From Epiperipatus broadwayi (Eukaryota > Onychophora > Udeonychophora > Euonychophora > Peripatidae): a stretch of 64,000 nt of DNA. Shown piece by piece: positions 57,963-64,000 of this stretch. The stretch is from assembly GCA_028023455.1 (NCBI GenBank), contig JAQFVV010000020.1:5191092-5255091 (forward strand), written 5' to 3'. The notes under the pieces are model-generated. The model had not been told where the DNA came from. It did no database searches and saw only the letters and a program-made list of their open reading frames with translations. The translations under genes were made by a program, and so were the position numbers. Position 1 is the first letter of the stretch. Every line of letters begins with the position of its first letter.

Positions 57963-58509
57963 ATTTAAAATAAAACAGGCAGAACTCTCTATACATATTG
58001 CCACTCAGTGCAAGCTAGAGCAATCAATGGATGTCAGAAGGCTTGTCCATAAAATCCCCATCTAGTGCCTACTCATCCAATATCTTCAGACTAGTTTCTG
58101 GCTTGTGGCCTTCGTCAGTGAGAAACCTTGGATCTGAGAGACCTATATGACTATATAGCTAATGAGCTTGGGTTAAAAATATTATGGTGTTTTCAATTTA
58201 AGACTCATGGTTTTGTAGTTAAGTAGAGATAAAAGGTGGCTGCTGGAGGGTTACATTAGATCCTAAGATCTATGTGAGTGCTCTCAGATTCAACACTCCT
58301 CACTGATGAAGGCCACAAGCCAGAAACTAGTCTGGGGATATTGGATGAGCAGGCATTAGATGGGGATTTTATGCAGAAGCCTTCTGGCATCCATTGATTG
58401 CTCTGGCTTGCATTGAGTGGCAATACGTATAGAGAGTTTTGCCTGTTTTAATAACAGTTTTGAGCAAGCATAAGAAATGGTGGATCATGCGATGTTTATA
58501 TTTAAAATA
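57963..58509 (+). mobile_element. Hairpin element, family A, complete-looking copy (527 bp), 10-bp TSD
   Basis: ATTTAAAATA at 57963-57972 and 58500-58509. Left arm from AAACAGGCAGAACTCTCTAT to CTTGGATCTGAGAG (58140), a unique centre of about 110 bp, then the right arm TGAGTGCTCTCAGATTCAAC to AGAGAGTTTTGCCTGTTTTA, and the one-sided tail AGCAAGCATAAGAAATGGTG to CGATGTTTAT. No frame. Confidence 0.9.
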
Positions 58510-58632
58510 TAAAGCAGTCAAGCATTGGTGGTCGAGAGGTTAGCACAACGGCCTTACAAGCAGTTGTCCCGGGTTAGCAGGTTCACTTCCCGGCTGATGC
58601 TATGACACATAAAAAAATATATATATAAAGCA
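58508..58632 (+). mobile_element. tRNA-derived SINE with 9-bp TSD
   Basis: TATAAAGCA at 58508-58516 and 58624-58632. Body 58517-58617: GTCAAGCATTGGTGGTCGAG, CCTTACAAGCAG, GCAGGTTCACTTCCCGG and GATGCTATGACACATAAAAA. Confidence 0.9.
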
Positions 58633-58744
58633 CCATTTATCAGTAATAATGCTTCTTTAACAACATATTAAAAACATGGTTATATGTTATTAAAGATGAA
58701 TTTTGAATGATAAATGATGCTTCATATTCTAAATACAGGGAAGA

Positions 58745-59215
58745 ATTTTGAAAAATAACTGAGGGATGGGTCATGGGTTGCTCTATTAATGGGAATTTGT
58801 CATTGATTATGATTGACTATATAGATGAAAATATAATTAATAAGTTTATAAAATATAAAGAAATTAAACAGACTCATAATTATGTTGATGATATAATTGT
58901 AATAAGAAATAGAAGTATTGTTAATGCATTTAAAGAACTGAACAATAATAAATACAATCTTCCATTTACAATGGGAAAAGAGGAAAAGGATAAAAGTCTT
59001 TAGACATTTTTTTAAGAAAAGGAATTAATGGTGAAATACTTATTAAACATTATATTAAAGATAAAAAAAGAGGTATAATTGATCCAAATTTCATATCAGC
59101 CATAGTCTCAGAAATTAGCTGCGTTGAAAGGGTTTAAGTTAAAAATGATAAGACTAACATTAAATGAAGAGGAAGCATTTGAACAGAAAGTGGAAGTTGA
59201 GGTTGATTCTCAGGT
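58745..59215 (+). pseudogene. Penelope-like element reverse transcriptase remnant
   Basis: In the frame 58773-59003 and its upstream codons: GWVMGCSINGNLSLIMIDYI (MGSPIS-type block), THNYVDDIIVIRNRSI with the catalytic YVDD, then FKELNNNKYNLPFTMGKEEK, which matches the FLN-x-x-N-x-x-I-x-FT-x-E-E segment of Penelope RT. It stops at 59001-59003 and decays afterwards. The RT block is the same family as the minus-strand copy at 57.0-57.9 kb. Confidence 0.75.
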
Positions 59216-59566
59216 CAAGTGAGAAGACCATATTATGCCCAGGTTATCATTTTGGTGCACGCTGTTATAAACTTTGACCAAGTCAAAAATAAAGAATTAA
59301 TCATGCAATTAATTTTACTCATCTTTAGATAAATATTTATTTGCAATAACAGTTCTTTTTTTTTCCCATTACAGTACTTTATTATATTTCTTATTATGTT
59401 ACTTTTCATCTACTCTTTTAAAAACTGAATTTTCCTTGATCCATTTAGCAAACTTTAATCGCAAGCAAGTATTCATTAAAAAAAAGTTATTTAAATGAAT
59501 TCTAATCTTTTTTATAGCATTGCCCAATTTATTCAATATTAATATCAATCATTTTTATTTATTCAC
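59216..59566. other. AT-rich DNA, no gene seen
   Basis: No supported feature. Confidence 0.5.
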
Positions 59567-59766
59567 TTTTTTTACATGCTCTGTACATTTATTTTACTAC
59601 CAAACTATTTCGATTGCCCTAGCAATCTTTTTCAGATCTTTTATTTCTAAACTAGCCCATTAATGGACAGTTGGGTTAGTTTAAAAATAAAAGATCTGAA
59701 GAAGACTGCTAGGGCAATCAAAACTGTTTGATAGTAAAATATGTATATAATGCATTGTAAAAAAAG
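59567..59766. mobile_element. Foldback element with ~90-bp arms
   Basis: TTTTTTACATGCTCTGTACA to TCTAAACTAGCCCA and its inverted copy TGGGTTAGTTTAAAAATAAA to GCATTGTAAAAAAA. Inner motif GATTGCCCTAGCAATC / GACTGCTAGGGCAATC. The loop is about 12 bp. Confidence 0.8.
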
Positions 59767-59864
59767 GGTTTGATAATAATCGAATTATTTAAATAAAGTT
59801 TTTATTAAAATCTCATTTATTAGAATTAGATTTTTAAAACCAACGTTCAATATATATATATTTT

Positions 59865-59954
59865 CATATGTCAAGTGCGTTAAGACTGGGAAGCAAACAG
59901 GGGCCAGCTGCTTGGGAGGCAGCCATGCTAACTGATAGGCCACCAACGCTTTGT
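59865..59954 (-). mobile_element. tRNA-Gly-derived SINE
   Basis: Minus strand: AAGCGTTGGTGGCC, TGGCTGCCTCCCAAGCAGC (anticodon TCC changed to CCC), then a damaged T arm and TTAACGCACTTGACATATGA. The fifth glycine-type copy, all on the minus strand. Confidence 0.8.
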
Positions 59955-61821
59955 CTGTCAATTTATTTAAATATATATATTTTTTAAAAATCTCCATTTA
60001 GATCTTAGTAGAAAAAGTTTCAAACAAAAATATTTTTTAATGAGATTCGAAATATTCGTTTATCATGCAATCTCTTGAGATTCCAAAAAAAAATATTAGT
60101 AAAGCAGGTTTGCAATGCTTTTAGAGTTTGAAAAAAAATTTTCATTACAAAAAATAATAACAATTTTACTAAGAGTAAAACAGTGAACAAAGTTAAAGGA
60201 AAATAAATATAGAATTTTTAAAAAAAATAATTAAAATAGCAGTAATTCAATATTTACATCTAAAATATTTCAGAAGAATAGTCACATGAAAAAATATTGA
60301 ATAAAATAATCCAATTTATAATTCTCAACTTCATAGTTTTACAAAGCTTATAATAATGTATTGAGTTATAAAAGTAATTTCCAACTCTACATTTATATAC
60401 ATTTCATGTGTATGTTAATTTACACATACAAAAACTATATGTAGTGTATATGCAGTAAAAAGCTATTCTGCCGATAGGGATAGAGTTATTTTAAAACATT
60501 TAATACTAACACTTGCTTTCCGAATTTATTTTTCCATTCTAATAAAGTAAAACAAAACAAAAATAAAAATAAAAAACTCTAAACACTCTGTTCTAAGAAT
60601 AATTAATTCATGATGAGCTAAATTTTCAAACAGCCTATCACAAATCAGAATAGACTTTTAATCTTATTTTTATTAAGCATATTTTATTTCATTTATTTGA
60701 AAATGTGAAAGATAAAATACACATAAGTATTAAACATGAAGCTTTTTAAAGTCAATAAATATAAATACACCTGGGTCTCATTTTATGCAGATTATTTTAA
60801 TGCAATTTTGAAGTTATGAGATTCATGTTTCTTCTTAATATCTTTCATATTTCACTATATTTATTAGATATCAAAAAATTTAAATTATTAATAACTTATT
60901 TTGACTTAAAATACTTTTTTTTTCAAAAATATAATGTTATATTTATGGCCTGAAGCTGTATTTAGAATTTTAGCTTCTATGTAAATACTCTATTTATACT
61001 AATGAGTAAATAATAATAATAGATTTATACTTACATAAAAAATATCGCAATAAATATTCAAAAAATTTAAACTTTTAAACCGTATTTTGTTATATATAAC
61101 AGAAATAAATAATCTTTTTGTTTTGATTGTGATGTTATTTTTGTAATATAGAAACAGAAAACCATTAACACAGCACAAGACTAAAAGTGTCAGTAGTTGT
61201 ACATCACATCACAAATAAAAATAAAGTGGTTAACAGGTTTTTCTGGATATAATTGGTGAGAGATTCTTGACTTCGTTTAAGGAGAAGCCACACTACATCA
61301 CATCACATCGAATCGGATTTCTTACCAGTTTACAAATGAATGCTAGCAGTAATGATTAAAATATGTATGGAAAATGTATAATTAAATACTGTAGTTAATA
61401 AAAAAAGTAAAAAAAGTTTGTCTTATATTAATTTTTTTCAAATATTTGAAATTTTTTATTAGTCATACTTTATTTGCTTATTTTTTTAATGCAAATTTTA
61501 AAGTAATTTTTCCTTATTGCTTTGCTTGTATGTGAATTCTGAAAAATACAGACCATATCCCCCATTTTTCAAGGTAAATTAAGTCTATTTTTGTGTGATT
61601 TTTTTTAATGTGGGTTTTCTGTGGAACCTATCTACCACATAAAACGAGACCCAAGTGTATAATTTTATTCTAATTTGGATATTGATCTAGTTAGCTATTT
61701 ACATTTCCATTTTTCTATTTTATTGTCTTTAAACACTGCTTTGATGTCATGAAATAATATTTGGAATAACTAATCAATAATTTGAAGATTTCTTTAGAAA
61801 ATTGATGCTCTATCATAGTAA
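59955..61821. other. AT-rich DNA, no gene seen
   Basis: CATCACATCACA-type short repeats at 61203 and 61298. No domain, RNA gene or family repeat recognised. Confidence 0.5.
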
Positions 61822-61949
61822 TAATACTATGTTATTAAACAGGCAAAACTCTCCATACAGTAGTGCCACCCTGTGCCAATCAGAGTAATCAATGGATATG
61901 CTAGCATAAGAGATGGTGATCATGTGATGTTTAGTGATTTAATACTATG
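61822..61949 (+). mobile_element. Hairpin-family A element, 108 bp, 10-bp TSD
   Basis: TAATACTATG at 61822-61831 and 61940-61949. Body: ACAGGCAAAACTCTCCATAC through AATCAGAGTAATCAATGGAT, then directly the tail GCATAAGAGATGGTGATCAT to TTTAGTGATT. Both ends of the family, with almost all of the hairpin deleted. Confidence 0.9.
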
Positions 61950-62150
61950 ATTTAATTTATAAATTCAATGTATAATCAAAAATCTCTTAGTATTAGTTTT
62001 CATTGACAAGTCTTTTTTGGGTAAACATTTAATAGTATTTGTTTTTTTTTTTCAATTTCTAAAAAAGATAAATTATAAATTTTCAAGATTTCATTGGATT
62101 TCTCATTGCAATATACCTAATGTTGATTTACAGAAAGGACTGATTTAGCA

Positions 62151-62460
62151 TTTCAAACAACTTCTTTTGATTTACGGCTGACTAATTTATTTTGGAATTT
62201 TTATTATTTTGTCTTTAAAAATTTGTAAATCTTTTTCTTTCTTATTAGCTTTTTAAAAAGTGAGGAGAGAGAGAGAGAGAAAGAAGTGAATTGTATCCAC
62301 AATATTATCTAATTCAAACAACCTCTTTTGATTTGTAATTGAAGACTTGTTTTGAAAACTTTTATGATTTTGTCTTTAAAATTTTTTAAATTTCTTCAGA
62401 TTGGCTTTTTAAAAAAGTCAGAGAGAGAGAGGGGGAGGGATGAGAGTGAATTGCTTTGTG
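62151..62460 (+). repeat. 161-bp tandem duplication with GA microsatellite ends
   Basis: TTCAAACAACTTCTTTTGAT at 62152 and TTCAAACAACCTCTTTTGAT at 62313 start two units; both continue with TTTTGTCTTTAAAA, CTTTTTAAAAA and a GA run, then GTGAATTG. Diverged copies. Confidence 0.8.
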
Positions 62461-62499
62461 GATTTTGTTGCAGCTATATTCAATACAAATTCAATCACC

Positions 62500-63118
62500 G
62501 ACATGAGCCATAAGCTCAAAACCAGTTGGTCTGGAGATGAGAGTGTTCTGGATAGAGACTTTAAATATTTTCTCAACCACACTTATTAATTAAGAGCTTG
62601 TTTGAGGTACTGGTACGCTCTCTGTATTGCATTTTTGTAATTACAAGCTTATAAAAGTAATGTCTCATTATATATGACTTGCTTTATTAATTATTATAAT
62701 TTTACCTTTAAGGCTTTGGCTATGCTGAGGCTATTAAAATATGGTCGACCTGAATTTAGTTCAGTCCCATATAGCTATTTATGTTAGATAGCCAAATTTA
62801 AAGACATTTTCATGTCCAAAAATTTCAGAGTTTCTACTTAAATATATGTTTGAAATAAGTGCTGGGTTTTGAGTTTATATTTTAGATCTAGTGTCTGAAT
62901 ATTCTAGATCTCCACTAATGTGACCATAAGCTTGAAACCAGTTGGTCTGGAGATGAGAATGTTCTGAGTAGAGATTTTAAATATTTTCTCATACCACACT
63001 TATTAATTAAGAGCTTGTTTGAGGTATTGGTACACTCTCTGTATTGCATTTTTATAATTACAAGCTTATAAAAGTAATGTCACGTTATATATGACTTGCT
63101 TTATTAATTATTATTAAT
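62500..63118. repeat. 200-bp direct repeats around a family C segment
   Basis: Direct repeats at 62500-62700 and 62917-63118 share CCAGTTGGTCTGGAGATGAG, TTATTAATTAAGAGCTTGTT and ATTACAAGCTTATAAAAGTA. The 215 bp between them match the centre of the family C hairpin in inverted orientation (TTTTAGATCTAGTGTCTGAA). It looks like an element with terminal direct repeats or a segmental duplication. Confidence 0.75.
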
Positions 63119-64000
63119 ACAAATCCAATCATCTACTCCAAATAAAAATGATTTAATCAAAAAAATGTTTAAAATAAAATCTTTATTAATTTAAACTTTT
63201 TTTTTAAAACTAAAAAATAATATAACCATTTAAATAAATACTTTTACAAATAAAAATATTTTAAATTGATACAAAGTTTATTTTCAAACTAATTTCTAAT
63301 AAGTTAAAAAAATATTTATTATAAAGCAGTAATGGAGTGGGAAAATGTTGTTTCCTTTTTATCATTGACTTTTTTTTATTAATTCACATTGAATTGATAA
63401 AAAATAAAAGTTTGACAAAAAAGTCTTGTCAAAAAAAACAACCAGTACTAAGAGATTTTAGATTAAACAGTGAATTTATAAATATAGTCATACTAGTATT
63501 ACTAGTATAAATCCCAAGTCCAGACTATAGTTCTCTATCTCCCCCCTCATTTTTGAAAAGAAGAAAGAAATTTCTAAATGCAACAAAAGAATCCAAATTT
63601 CTAAACTGATATTTTCAAATACAAATAAAAAAATGGTTATTTGAAATTTAGCTATATTTTGTAAATCAATAAAAGAAATATTTCTGTTTTTTTCAATCTC
63701 TCTCCACTCTTCTATCCCCTCTTTCTCTAAACCCAATAAAAAATTGAAAAAAGAAATAAATAAATTCCAAAAAAAAAAAAGACCTGCCAATGAAGACTAA
63801 TACTAAAAGATTTTAGATTACACAGTGAATTTATAAAATTTAATTATAATATTACCACTACGATAATCACCATTTTTACATAGAAATTATAATTTTTCAA
63901 TTAGTTCATCTCACTATTTAAAGCAATGTTTAAAGACTCAATTAAAGAGAAAATCAAAATGTAAATAGATGACTAGATCATTACCGTCATTTGTTATTAG
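63119..64000. other. AT-rich DNA, no gene seen
   Basis: AGAGATTTTAGATTAAACAG (63450) and AAAGATTTTAGATTACACAG (63807) begin two short similar segments. The frame 63790-63488 is low complexity. Confidence 0.45.

Noticed and set aside
63488-63790. 100-codon minus-strand frame
   Set aside because: Low-complexity A/T sequence, no motif, no start context.

Overview
This window is AT-rich eukaryotic, probably invertebrate animal, DNA. It holds no bacterial-style operon, rRNA, CRISPR array or convincing intact host gene. Almost every recognisable feature is a transposable element or its relic: RTE-type and other LINE reverse transcriptases, Penelope-like fragments with GIY-YIG nuclease, a hAT transposase relic, tRNA-derived SINEs and several families of hairpin (foldback) elements. 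Two TATA plus TCAGTT initiator promoters fit an animal genome. I cannot name the species from the sequence alone.

Layout. 0-8 kb: sparse, with a LINE tail relic, two SINEs and the first large hairpin element. 8-16.8 kb: a LINE with an endonuclease tail and reverse transcriptase is split by an RTE element, which is itself split by a 988-bp inverted-repeat DNA element. 17-26.5 kb: RTE relics with nested SINEs, a Penelope fragment between inverted repeats, a palindromic MITE, and a 2.1-kb element with its own promoter inserted in an RTE copy. 27-40 kb: hairpin families, a hAT relic, a LINE C-terminus and SINEs. 40.6 kb: a second TATA/Inr promoter with a putative first exon. 42-47.3 kb: decayed LINE on the minus strand. 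50.2-53.5 kb: a full-length RTE element with a 12-bp target-site duplication, its single reading frame broken by two frameshifts and two stops. 55 kb: a possible terminal exon. 57-59.2 kb: two Penelope fragments facing away from a hairpin element. 59.5-64 kb: small hairpins, tandem and direct repeats.

The most unusual signal is a family of long-hairpin elements (at least nine copies here, 84-527 bp) that carry target-site duplications of variable length, 9-14 bp, and a tail on one side only. Classical foldback DNA transposons have a fixed duplication length. A second hairpin family (36.7 kb) has the same architecture, a 12-bp duplication and a similar tail motif, so the two may be mobilised by one machinery. 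How the parts work together: autonomous LINEs (RTE above all) presumably supplied the enzymes that moved the SINEs and perhaps these hairpins; none of the enzymes encoded here is intact.
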